Shown here one piece after another: positions 1-9,234 of a stretch of 64,000 nucleotides of DNA; positions within the stretch are counted from its first letter, which is position 1; each line of letters opens with the position of its first letter. The stretch is from Austropuccinia psidii (lineage: Eukaryota > Basidiomycota > Pucciniomycetes > Pucciniales > Sphaerophragmiaceae). A program made the translations under genes and the position numbers. A model generated the notes under the pieces. It was not told the origin of the DNA. It saw nothing but the letters and a program-made list of their open reading frames with translations, and did not search any database. The stretch spans positions 61,171,937 to 61,235,936 of the forward strand of contig JALGQZ010000001.1 of NCBI GenBank assembly GCA_023105745.1. The letters run 5' to 3'.

Positions 1-644
1 GAGCATCCTCAAAATGGATTTTAACCGTAAGTCCATTACTAATTCAATAAAAAATGTTAAAATAGCTGCTTACACTATATGGGCAGGTGTGGAGGTGAGA
101 TAATTGCAAAAGATGCCTGGTATCAAGGTGATGACATGATCAATGTTGAAGTGGACCATATTGATAATGAACATCCGCATACTGAAAGCCCCACCCATAC
201 TCAATGAAACAATCCATGATGAAATCCCTCCCTCCTCTGCTTGAAGTATTCAAGCTTTCCAAGAAAGGGAGACAATTAAACATCATATAATGGGACAAGA
301 TAGGACCAATATGATTCCTGACCCTGAGCCTGAAGTGTCATCCTCCCCCAATTTTCAAGTAATATTTTCATCCCGCATTGAATAGTTTGGAGAAATTTTG
401 AATTATCATTCCAATACTACTCAAGAATAATGGAAAAGGGGGCTCAATAATACCAATAGTATTTACAAAAATCAATGGGTAACTTTACCAAAAAATGATG
501 CTCATACATTCCTGCCTGTTGGTATTAAGGTGATCAGTAACCAAGAGCTTAAAATGTTGGCCTGGCTTGAGGAGCTTGAGATTTCAGGTGAATTTTATCT
601 TTGTGCATGATGCATAACTATTTCCTGTTGACTCATGATATAAA
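1..644. other. AT-rich flank without an intact gene
   Basis: All frames are broken by frequent stops. Short stretches in the frames leading into the following relic suggest a decayed upstream part of the same gene, but I cannot identify it. No repeat boundary or RNA gene is visible. Confidence 0.4.
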
Positions 645-1326
645 TTGCAATATACAGGGTTGGATTTGTTTAAGCCAACAGAAACAGAAGCCTTTCTTAA
701 TAACAACATTTGGAATCTCAAATTGATCAAGGAATCAGCTAAAGCTCCAGATAATCTCCCAAAATCTGAAAACTCCTTCCTCAAAATGTTTCAGAGCCTT
801 CTTTACCCCTCCAATCCAATTAACCATATTTGGGAAAATGTTATGTTTGAATCCATTTGTTTAGTCTCATACAATGTGATTGCACCCAAACCATATATTG
901 CACCAACATCAAATTCAACCAATCCTCTTGGACTTGAAAAGGGAGCAGTTGAAAACCTTGCCTCCTGCTTTAGTAAGTTAAAGCAACATGCAACACAAAT
1001 TAGCATTGAAGGTGGCAGGGCTGACCATGAGATATTGACAAAGCCATACAAGAACCTGAAGGATCTAATGGATACAGTTATCTATTTGATGATTGTGTAC
1101 AACATGGTATGTGCACATACAAAGGTCAAAGTCAATTGCAGTAAAGGCAAATGCATGATCTCAAAAAAAAAATGACGCCATCCAAGATCTTTTGAAGTGT
1201 CACAACAATCTTGGAATAAATCAAATTTGCTATGGTATATTAGCAGCTTTCTGTGCAGCGGGGGTTTGTGGTTTGTTGGTATGCTCAGATGACTGGAGAG
1301 CAAGCTCAGTGAAAGGGGCTTTATGA
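645..1326 (+). pseudogene. Uncharacterised gene relic with an A-run frameshift
   Basis: I do not recognise the family. A frame is open from 645 without an ATG at its start (first in-frame ATG near 787) and runs to a TGA at 1173-1175. A run of ten A residues (1163-1172) sits directly before that stop. In the frame starting with AAT at 1171 translation stays open for about 50 more codons to a TGA at 1324-1326, including a hydrophobic, Ala/Cys/Gly-rich stretch that could be a membrane segment. The likely reading is one gene broken by homopolymer slippage, either as a real mutation or as a sequencing error. It lies upstream of the Tet/JBP-like relic on the same strand. No functional assignment is justified. 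Confidence 0.35.
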
Positions 1327-2199
1327 CTCATTTACATTTCCAAAATACTTTCATAGGGTAAAAATCTAGTAGAGCTGGTGTGGCTATGTACTAATAAGTA
1401 TATATGTAATTTACTGAATAAGAGTTTCTTCTCATCAGTGTCTTTTAACCCCACTGTACCTCTTAGATTTGAATTTTCAAGGTGCTTGGTATTAGACTTT
1501 GGTTATGCCTGGGTAAAGAAGCGGGGTCTTGGTTCAAGTGATGAGGTCACATTGACTGTACCCAGGTCAGCTAAACTTACAGCCAGGATTGACCTGTTTT
1601 AGATTAGCTTTGTACCAGATGAATTGTAATTGAATTTTGCCAAGTCATTTATGAATTTATTAATTGTTAATACCTCTCCTACTACTTCCTGGATGCCACA
1701 GTCTGAATACAAATAATAACTTCCTTGGTACGGAGGCATGCCTCCGTACACCATTGAAAATACTCCAACGAGACACAAACTGAGTCGGGCAGTTGTGCCC
1801 CCAATTAGCACATGCAGGGGCATCATGGGAATTGGGTGTTATCACTTCCTGCCAGCTTATAATAGGCCAAAAGGCACTGGTTCTTTCATAGAGGACTAGG
1901 ATGATGAGGGATCTGCAGCGGAGTGCATATTGCATTCACGCGTGCTTGCAATATTCCACACGGTTGGATTTGAACCTCATTGATTGGGAATATGAATATA
2001 TCAAATTGAATAATTCAGTATCCAATGCATTTCTCAAGTTCAGGTAATCTAGATTTCCAATTCATGCAATTCAGATGTAATATTTCATTTTTAGCCGCAA
2101 TTAAAAAAGGATCATCCACCAAAATCAAATTTAGTTGAAATTAATTTTTCACACAACATTCAGTAATATTGTGGTTTCATTTCATTTTCTGCTGCAAGC
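1327..2199. other. Intergenic, contains a 22-bp palindrome
   Basis: No supported coding region. Short open frames at 1378-1602 and 1599-1935 have no recognisable content. The only structured item is the perfect palindrome at 1728-1749. The last 100 bases are AT-rich and could be promoter for the following gene. Confidence 0.4.
1728..1749. repeat. Perfect 22-bp palindrome of the GGCATGCC class
   Basis: The left arm is GTACGGAGGCA and the right arm is its exact reverse complement. Related, partly decayed palindromes occur at 3735-3754, 17522-17547 and 55582-55603, so this is a recurrent unit rather than a chance hairpin. Confidence 0.75.
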
Positions 2200-3590
2200 A
2201 TGCCATTGACAAAAAAAGGAAAGGAGCGTAAAAGGGAACTTGCAGGAAAGCCTTGGGGTGAAGAAGGAACGTGTGAGTGGCTCACTTATTCTCAGCATAT
2301 ATATATAGATATATATATGGGTTGGTATTCATGTGGCTCCCTCATTGGGCCTCATGGAATAGCATTCGCTTTAGTCAGTTTAGATCCAGCCAATGCCATG
2401 TGGGCTCCAACAGGGAAGTCAAAGATGTGTGCCTAATAACGCTCATTGAGCTGGGTACCATTCTGGACTCAAAAGGCCTTAGGTTCAAATGTGAGAAAGC
2501 AGTATCTGATATCTTGTCTGCTTCAACACAAAGGGATCCCCCACCCACTTGGGAATAGTGGGACCTCCCAAAAGACACTTGAGGGCAAAACCACCCAAAA
2601 GAATAAGTTTTTTTCCTCCACTAAACCAACAGCACAAATATCAATGCCAGTATCAGCAAATATGACCCCAAGTCAAACTCCAAGGGTGGTGGATGTCAAT
2701 CATATCAAACACATTCACTTTGGCTGTGTGGCAATTTTCTCTTCTACTGGATTACTCATTGCCCTTGTTGAATTCAGAATATTTACAACAGTGAGTGAAT
2801 TAGAGGTCAATCATGGGATGAATTATCACAATTCTTATTTTGTGAAAGAAAATTCACCAACCCAATTTCAACAAATGGGGCATTACTGGAGGGATTTATG
2901 TTTGCAATTGGGTGGTGCAAATGCAGCACAAAGAATGAACAATTTCGTCTTTATGGAAGTCTTGGGAAAATTGAAAACCCAAAGGATTAATTGCAGAACT
3001 GAGGGGCAAATCTTAGCTTGGTTGGCTGCATTCTAGGTAAATCCTTACAATATGTTGGGGATATATTTTTTCAAAAGATTCAAACTTTCTACAAGTCATT
3101 GGGGGTTCCATCCTTTGATCAAGTTAACTATGAAGCCAATATCTCCACAAATCAGGGCACATTCGAGTTTTCTTCTGCACTCACTTTCACCATGAACAGA
3201 TTCAAAAACTCACCTCATCTTGATAATTATGCATCATTGTATGCTTTGGGATGGTGGTTTCAAGCTGATAAGCGGACTGGCCAAATTCAAAGAGATGTGT
3301 CAAAGTGGTGTACAGGGGGAAAATTGATTTTCCCAAATGAGCATTTTTGGATTGATCTATCTGAATTTCATGGGCTTATTCAGGTAGTCTGTTCCAGTAG
3401 TACATTCTTTCACTATACTGATCCAGCACAGGAAAATGAAAGCACAACACTGGTGGATATGTCCACAAAATGCTCAAGGAGGTTAGCAAAAACAATGTGG
3501 CGGAAACGCCACATCTATTATGAGATTGGCAAGGGAGTGGGCTATCACATCAGGGATGGTAATACAATTTCATCCCATTTAGAAGAATGA
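2200..3590 (+). pseudogene. Tet/JBP-like 2OG-Fe(II) oxygenase gene, broken
   Basis: Coding pieces lie in three frames: 2200-2436 (basic Lys-rich N-terminus starting at an ATG), about 2277-2558, 2446-3036 and 3018-3590. The last two meet at a frameshift near 3018-3036. The final segment shows the metal-binding core of a 2OG-Fe(II) dioxygenase: an H-x-D motif (His codon 3216-3218, Asp 3222-3224) and the distal His (3411-3413) in a TFFHYTDP context, followed by a basic patch rich in Arg/Lys. Tet/JBP proteins oxidise methylated or otherwise modified pyrimidines in DNA; in basidiomycetes they are expanded and often associated with DNA transposons (established). Assignment here rests on motif layout and remembered similarity to rust proteins annotated as Tet-like. 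The gene ends with TGA at 3588-3590, just before a minisatellite, and faces the Zn2Cys6 gene at 5.7-4.7 kb. Confidence 0.6.
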
Positions 3591-3734
3591 GGGAGTGTGG
3601 ATGCGTCTGGGAGTTACAGAGTCATTGGAGAATAGGGGTGTGTCAATGTGCAGTACACCATACACCTGGTTTTGATGGGTTGGAATTGGGGTTATATGGT
3701 GGATCAAATGAAAAAGAGGTAAAATGGCTCATGT

Positions 3735-3754
3735 ATGGTGGCATGCCGCCGTAT
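3735..3754. repeat. Decayed copy of the GGCATGCC palindrome
   Basis: Arms TATGGTGGCA and TGCCGCCGTA differ from perfect symmetry at two positions. Both are T where C would restore a CpG, so the left arm looks like the product of CpG-to-TpG decay. Confidence 0.65.
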
Positions 3755-3759
3755 TCTTG

Positions 3760-4262
3760 TCCTGGTTCCTTGGTCTTGTCCATGAGCCCAACACGTCACA
3801 GTCAATTCCTTAAACCTGTCCAGGATCCCAATGCGTTACACGCAAAACCTTGCGCGGTAAATCCTTATGCCGGGGCAGTCTTCCGACAATGCTAACAATT
3901 CCTTATGCCTGTTCAGGGTCCCAATGCTTCACAGGCAAGTTCCTTACGCCTATACAGGCTCCCAACAATTCAAATAATTGCCTATTCCAGGGAAGCATCA
4001 CAAAAGCTCCAACACTTGCTTATGCGGGTGCAGGCATCCAATGCTTCACACCCAAATCCTTACGCTTGTGCAGGTTTCTGACAATTCAAAAAATTTCTTA
4101 TGCCAGGGAAGGCTTCTGACAACTCACACGCAAATCCTTACGCCTGTACTGGTTCCCAACCCTTCACATGCACATCCTTACGCTTGTACAGGTCCCCAAC
4201 ATTTCAGACCATTCCTTATGTGTGGGCAGCCTCCCAAAAATTCTAAAAATTCCTTGCGCGAC
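3760..4262 (+). repeat. Degenerate ~40-bp minisatellite
   Basis: About a dozen head-to-tail units start with TCCTTAYGCCTGTRCAGG, followed by a short linker of the CCCAACxxTTCAC type and then CGCAAA. Good units begin near 3900, 3947, 4057, 4134 and 4174. Unit length varies around 37-45 bp and copies are diverged, so the array is old. It separates the Tet/JBP-like relic from the Zn2Cys6 gene. Open frames across it (3587-4265) are by-products of the repeat. Confidence 0.75.
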
Positions 4263-4658
4263 TAAGATTAATAATGTGTGACCATAGGAAACGCTATGAC
4301 TCATCAAGCTCCGGTGGATTTCTCACATGCAGGGAACCCCCACATTTTTACAGTTAAGATCTGATATGGTTTGGAACCATCAAAGTAGAAAATATAGGAG
4401 GTTTTAATGGCGACTATTTGCACATTTTCTGTGAAAGAGGTTCACACAAAGAAATACTAACTCAAAAATTTGGTGCGGCACTTACAAAAATTATTCTCAT
4501 GAAATAGGATATTTGAACCATTGAGGAAAATATAATTTCACGTCAACAAAGAATGTGATATAAATTGAACATAACAATCATTGAACACAAATAATTTATT
4601 TAAAAAAAAGTATAACAAATAATCAAAATAGGAAAGAATATGATTTTTTTTTGGAATT
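4263..4658. other. AT-rich intergenic stretch
   Basis: No gene or clear repeat seen. The part next to 4659 would be the 3' flank of the minus-strand Zn2Cys6 gene and carries a long A/T run (about 4600-4660). Confidence 0.4.
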
Positions 4659-5722
4659 TTATTTTTCTAAGTATTTGAAGACTATCCCGGTGATGTCCTC
4701 CTTTGGACAAGCCTCCAGTTCCTGCGCAAGGAGGGAGTTTAGTTCCTCCCAGATTTCCTGGTGCATCTCATTTTGATAAGTTGCATCCATGAAGGGAATC
4801 ATGTGGAGCAATCAGCGATGCTCCAACAAGATTCGGTTGATGTATTTGTGAATGATGGCTTGAGGAATCATCAAGGCTGGTTATAAGTCGGTAAATTCCT
4901 GGTGAGCCTTATCCTACCAAAATGTTCCTCCATGGATTGTGTCAGAGCCACCTCAGGTTCAGGCTCACAAGTCAGAATGTCCTCATGTGGTTTGGAGGAT
5001 GGACTCGGGCCAGGAATAGGTGGCTCATTGGTTTGGGAAGGCTTTACAAAAGGAGGAACAGTCAGTTCAGTTGGGTCAAAAGTGGAAATTAAATGAAACT
5101 TTGGCTGCTTACCGCGGAACAAGCCCTCCAACCATTGGGTACCACTTGGGCCTGGGGTCAGTTGCTGCAGAGTTTGCTCACAAGCCAAACTAGGAATGGG
5201 AGAGTCTTTTCAGGGGGGATTTGCTTTGTTTTGTTCTATGCATAATGGAAAAAGGTCAGTATGATTGCGTGAAGAGAAATGAGTTAAGGAGGAGAAAGAA
5301 AACTTGCTTTGGCATTTTTTATTGGCCCAAGCTCAAATGTACTCTTGCCAAATCCATCCTTCAGTGGCGGGATAATCACTTTGCTCTGGTTGAGGAGTGA
5401 AGTGACCATTGGATGGTGGCCTAGAAGGGGGGGTGGACAAATTGATACTTGAGGGGACTTGGCTAATTGTCTGTAATGATTCCCGTCTGCCCATTTGGGA
5501 ACCCAGCATCCATTCCCACTTGGGAATGCTTTCATCATTGTCAGCCACAAAGGAGTCCTGGGAAGGGTGTCTTGGTCGGGAACTCCTCTGGCTGCATGGT
5601 TGGAAGGGTAGGACAACAAACAGGAATTTCTTGTGTGCTTGTTGGCAAGCGTCACAAGTGTTGGTCCTTGTTGAGGAGGGGATGCAGGGGATACCCCATT
5701 TAGTGCATAAAGTGCAGGACAT
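4659..5722 (-). pseudogene. Unit A Zn2Cys6-type gene, broken
   Basis: The start ATG is at 5722 and the end is a TAA at 4659-4661. The N-terminus has cysteines at residues 3, 6, 13, 23 and 26 in C-x2-C-x6-C-x9-C-x2-C spacing; the sixth, expected at residue 33, is Phe. This is the fungal Zn2Cys6 binuclear-cluster pattern (C-x2-C-x6-C-x5-12-C-x2-C-x6-8-C), which in Gal4-type factors binds DNA. The rest is Pro/Ser-rich and probably disordered, with a conserved C-terminal block at 4860-4659. Frameshifts (pieces at 5722-5333, 5655-5284 and 5188-4871) and a TGA in the C-terminal block inactivate it. The acceptor just before the ATG reads GG instead of AG, while the Unit B copy has TTTAG|ATG with a TACTAAC branch site. 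It is divergent from the helicase at 18029. Confidence 0.65.
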
Positions 5723-6833
5723 CCAAAAAAAACAATTTGGGTTAGTAACTGAATAGAAAAGAGGAAGAAGTAAAATGAATTATAAATTCAAAACGTAATT
5801 CAAATAAAGAGGCTCTAGACAGAAGTTTTTAAGCGTCTGAAAGAAAGTCATTAATAATATTTAGGATTAATATTGGAACATAATATTGATGATAGTTTTG
5901 AATGGAGGAGATGCACAAGGTGGATAGAAGGGGGGTTCTGGCTGTCTAAGTGGGAAAAACAGACAGCAAAAAGGAAGGGGAGTGAGGTTAGTGGAGTGCG
6001 ATAGAAAAGAGTGGAAAGGCAGGAAGACAAGGTTGAAGACACACAGGAATAATAAGAGCAGGTGACCTGGGAAAAAGTAAAGCGGGTGAGAAAAAAAGTG
6101 GAGGGTGTGTTGGGAAAAGATTGTCTTTTATACCATGGTGAAGATGAGCCAATTGCAGCAGTTGCAGCACCCACCAAAGTCTCAGCTTCAAGGCGTGTCG
6201 GGAAAATTGAAGCTCAGTCACAGCATTGACTGTGACTGAGAAGGGAATGCCCATGTGAGGCAGAGAAACAAAGGGGTTCTGGCTGAGTATTTCAATTGAT
6301 TGATTTGTCAGACTCAGTCCAATCCCCTTTGTCGCCTTAAATAGCCACCTGATTGCTCAGGAGGGCTTTTGTGAGGGCATTGTTGAATGTGCATGGTGGG
6401 TGCAATCCACAAATGCCCCTTGCAGAAAATCACATGGTGCGTTTGGTCACAGGTGACTGCGGCAAGCATACAGCCTTATGGCCGGCTGATAGTGTTTGTA
6501 CAAAGGGTTGGGCTGCTGTATGAAAAGTGAATACAGCATGAGATTTGGTTGACCCATTTCTCAGGTCTGCTTTGGGGTCATAATTGAAATGCTCAGTGGC
6601 TGAACATTTGCATTGCACAGTTCTTGAGCTATTGTTATAACAATATCAAGTGCACCATGCTGAGCAATTGCTAGGTGATTTTTGTAAGCATGGAATCTGA
6701 GCATTTGGCACAGCATTGGATGACATTTCAGCCAGGCGCAGCATATCACACGCTTTGGTGAAGTGCTCCAAACTGAGCCTTCCAATGAACTACTGCAAAA
6801 AGTGTTCCAACCATGGCTCTACTGAAAACTTCC
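5723..6833. other. Leader and promoter region of Unit A, left of element 1
   Basis: This stretch matches the reverse complement of about 56640-57752 in Unit B along its whole length. It holds the TATA box and leader of the Zn2Cys6 gene. Open frames at 5851-6254 span the TATA box and are not accepted as genes. Element 1 inserted at 6833/6834. Confidence 0.6.
6125..6132 (-). promoter_or_regulatory. TATA box of the Unit A Zn2Cys6 gene
   Basis: The minus strand reads TATAAAAG about 400 bp upstream of the ATG at 5722. The same box with the same flank (CACCATGGTATAAAAGA) occurs in Unit B at 57330-57337. Confidence 0.6.
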
Positions 6834-7764
6834 TGTCAGCCTGTGACTCAAAACCAGAGCACAAGCATGACAGCCAAAATACCATAAACCAATGGTATAG
6901 CCAAAATACCACCAAAACATGGAGCTGAGCCAAATTAGCTCAAAAGGTATCAAAAGAAAGAGGAAACTCACCTCTTCCTGAAAATATAAGTCCCATCATC
7001 ATAGGACAAGAAATAACAAAGTTATTCCTACTCAAAGTTATTGCTGAGCATAAACCTTAATTTTCACCTCTCATCTAAAATTTAGAAGGAGAGGCTTAAC
7101 CCCATCAAATGGGTATTCAAAATGAAGCTCTAAGCCAGGGCTATCCAATGGTACTAGCCAAACTGAGCTATCACCAGTATTACTTGAGTTATGGTCAAAT
7201 TCAGACCAAATAAGGGTGAACAAAACATTCACCTCTCATCTAACTTTTACAGTTTTAGTGTGAGATACTTAAAGTGGGGTCTTTTTGGAAAGAGCACAAT
7301 CAGGGCTATCTGATGGTGTCATCCATTTCCTCATATCTCAACTAGAACAGAAGTTGTTGGCCAAACAAGCTTAATACAGCTTTGGCCCAAAACACGCCAA
7401 TGTATAAAAACACTTGTACATGGGATACCTTTGCCATATTTAAGAATAACCTTGTCAAGTTGGGTACCATTGTATAGAGCTCATACGGGCTATTCAATGA
7501 ACCAACTTTGAGCTTGATATCTCAAAAACTGACAGAGTTATGACAATTTTAAGGTAAAAATCCCACCTGCTGTCATATACAGCCTTACCATGGGATAGTA
7601 CCCTACAACCATGAATATGAGGTGTCAAATAGACAAAGAAGCATGTTTTTACTTCAATACCTCATATGTCAGTCAATACTGGGGTCCCATACAGTTTCTG
7701 TACAGCATTCTACGCGTCATACACGTCAGAATCAGGCTGTGAGGTCCCCAGATGAAAATTTTCA

Positions 7765-7826
7765 CCCTGTATTGGTGAAAACTGCCCAGATGTGGTTTCA
7801 AAACCACATCTGAGCCCAATACAGGG
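7765..7826. repeat. Nested hairpin in the element 1 LTR
   Basis: The outer stem is CCCTGTATTGG with CCAATACAGGG. The inner stem is AGATGTGGTTT with its reverse complement. The 3' LTR copy (about 16026-16087) has one change in the inner stem. Confidence 0.7.
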
Positions 7827-7927
7827 TATACAGGCTGTTTGCAAACCACAAGCCTGTCATGAGGAGTGAAAAATCTTCACTTCCTCTACGTGAAAAGGTC
7901 TAACAACCTTTTCACCTCAATTTCAGG

Positions 7928-7935
7928 ATAAAAGG
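7928..7935 (+). promoter_or_regulatory. TATA-like box in the element 1 LTR
   Basis: ATAAAAGG lies about 340 bp before the LTR end, followed by a pyrimidine-rich stretch suitable for transcription start. Inference from sequence only. Confidence 0.4.
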
Positions 7936-8274
7936 AGGGCTTTTCACTGCCAAAACCCTTTCCTCATCCTGCTCTTGAATAACCTACGTAGTAAACTGTC
8001 AAAAACAGTTTTACTCTTGGTTAAAGAATCAGGTATACTCTTAATTTAAAGTATTGTAGTCTTTATTATTGTAATCCAACAGGTAAAGCTGCACCCAGGG
8101 CTTTCAGCAGCGCTCACCACCACTATATCTCTATATTAAAGCCCTTTAAATCTTAAATTAAATCATTTATTATCAATCTTATCATCTTTTAAAACCATTC
8201 TTACCGTGTCACAGTCATAGTTAAAGCTTGTAAATACTCATATACACCTTTATCATAGACTAAGCCTGACATTT

Positions 8275-8290
8275 TGGGGGCCTGGCCGTG
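8275..8290 (+). other. Primer-binding site of element 1
   Basis: TGGGGGCCTGGCCGTG starts three bases after the LTR. TGG matches a tRNA 3' CCA end. I could not name the tRNA. The identical 16-mer follows the LTR of element 3. Confidence 0.6.
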
Positions 8291-8317
8291 TTTTTAACTT
8301 ATTTTGGACCTTTACAA

Positions 8318-8866
8318 GTAAGTTTTTTCTCTTTTTATGATTTATTGACACCTGTTTTATCTTTTTAGGTGTCATTTTCTTTTATAAAATATACTTTATA
8401 TATATTTCTTTTTTTGAAAATCTAATAATACTCATATATTTAAGAGTATTTGTCTAGTGGCTAATAACCATAAGACCAGTATTTTTGGCGTGTTTTTGCA
8501 TATTAAAACACATTGAGCCACTAATACAGTCCTGATTCTTAATTGAATTGAGACAACTCATACTGATAAACCAACAGTTGAGGCGTGTTTGGGCACATTG
8601 TTAACTCAATTACCCTGTAATACACCATCTTTTGACAGATTATACTTGCTGATAACAAGTATTCTGTAAGATATTGGTATACAAAACAGTATACCACTTA
8701 TCAATAAGCTGTATTTTTGACGTGGAATTGTTAATTCAATTACACTGTCACTATACAAGGGCATATTGTAGTAAAATACAAGCCCAGAGGCCATTCTTAG
8801 ACGTGCAAAATCAGCCTTTTAAGAAGTCTTAACTGACATAAGCCCTCTTTTTCCTGTTTGATTCAG
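8318..8866 (+). other. Candidate first intron of element 1
   Basis: The donor CAA|GTAAGT (GT at 8318) is a consensus site 46 nt after the LTR. The acceptor is a pyrimidine-rich tract ending in TTCAG at 8862-8866, followed by TGGAAGAA. Joining A (8317) to TG (8867) creates the ATG of ORF0. At 549 bp it is long compared with the other introns here. Confidence 0.5.
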
Positions 8867-9166
8867 TGGAAGAAAACTTCATACCACTTGAGACCCAGTC
8901 ACAGGCCAACATACCAGTGACACCCTCTGAACCAGAGGGCAGCAAGGGCAAAGGAAAAAGGCTTAGTGAAGGCCTGATTACAGCCAAGAAGTGGACACCA
9001 ATAGCCACTCAGAGAAGTAGAAAACCACGAAACTCTGCATCAATACAAGGTAAACCAACCTTAACCACTTGTACAGGGAAGATTACAATTATTAACCCAG
9101 TTGTAACTTCCAAAGGCAAACTGCCCAAATCAGCAGATAACAAATTTGTACAAGGCACAGTCAAAG
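8867..9166 (+). CDS. ORF0, 5' exon protein of element 1
   Basis: There is no ATG at the start of this open frame (GTG at 8866). If the first intron is removed the splice junction supplies it (A|TG GAA GAA). The exon encodes about 100 residues, Lys/Thr/Ser-rich with no domain I recognise. Without splicing of the next intron the frame ends at TGA 9211-9213, one base before the Gag-Pol ATG at 9215. With splicing (donor at 9167, acceptor ending 9234) it continues in frame into ORFX, giving a 333-residue product. Element 3 has an equivalent, shorter ORF0 at 46111-45953 in the same phase. Confidence 0.6.
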
Positions 9167-9234
9167 GTAAATACCCTAAGAACATAAAGTTTTTGACTGC
9201 TTGCAAACACTGATATGTCCCCTGCATACCTCAG
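9167..9234 (+). other. Frame-switch intron containing the Gag-Pol start codon
   Basis: The donor is AAAG|GTAAAT, a branch-like CACTGAT lies near 9208-9214, and the acceptor is ATACCTCAG|AG. It is 68 bp. It contains the ORF0 stop (9211-9213) and the Gag-Pol ATG (9215-9217). Splicing joins ORF0 to the ORFX frame. The acceptor is followed by a second AG (9235-9236) that would instead join ORF0 to Gag-Pol. Confidence 0.65.

Larger units (their letters stand above)
6834..8271 (+). repeat. 5' LTR of element 1
   Basis: 1438 bp, TGTCAG...CTGACA. It contains a nested hairpin (7765-7826) and a TATA-like ATAAAAGG (7928-7935). It has the same length as the 3' copy. Confidence 0.95.

Noticed and set aside
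1378..1935. Short ORFs of 60-90 codons around 1.4-1.9 kb
   Set aside because: They overlap on both strands, have no recognisable content and span the palindrome.
5851..6254. Open frame on the minus strand, with a similar one in Unit B at 57190-57515
   Set aside because: Both cross the conserved TATA box of the Zn2Cys6 gene. Similarity follows from duplication of the promoter, not from coding constraint.
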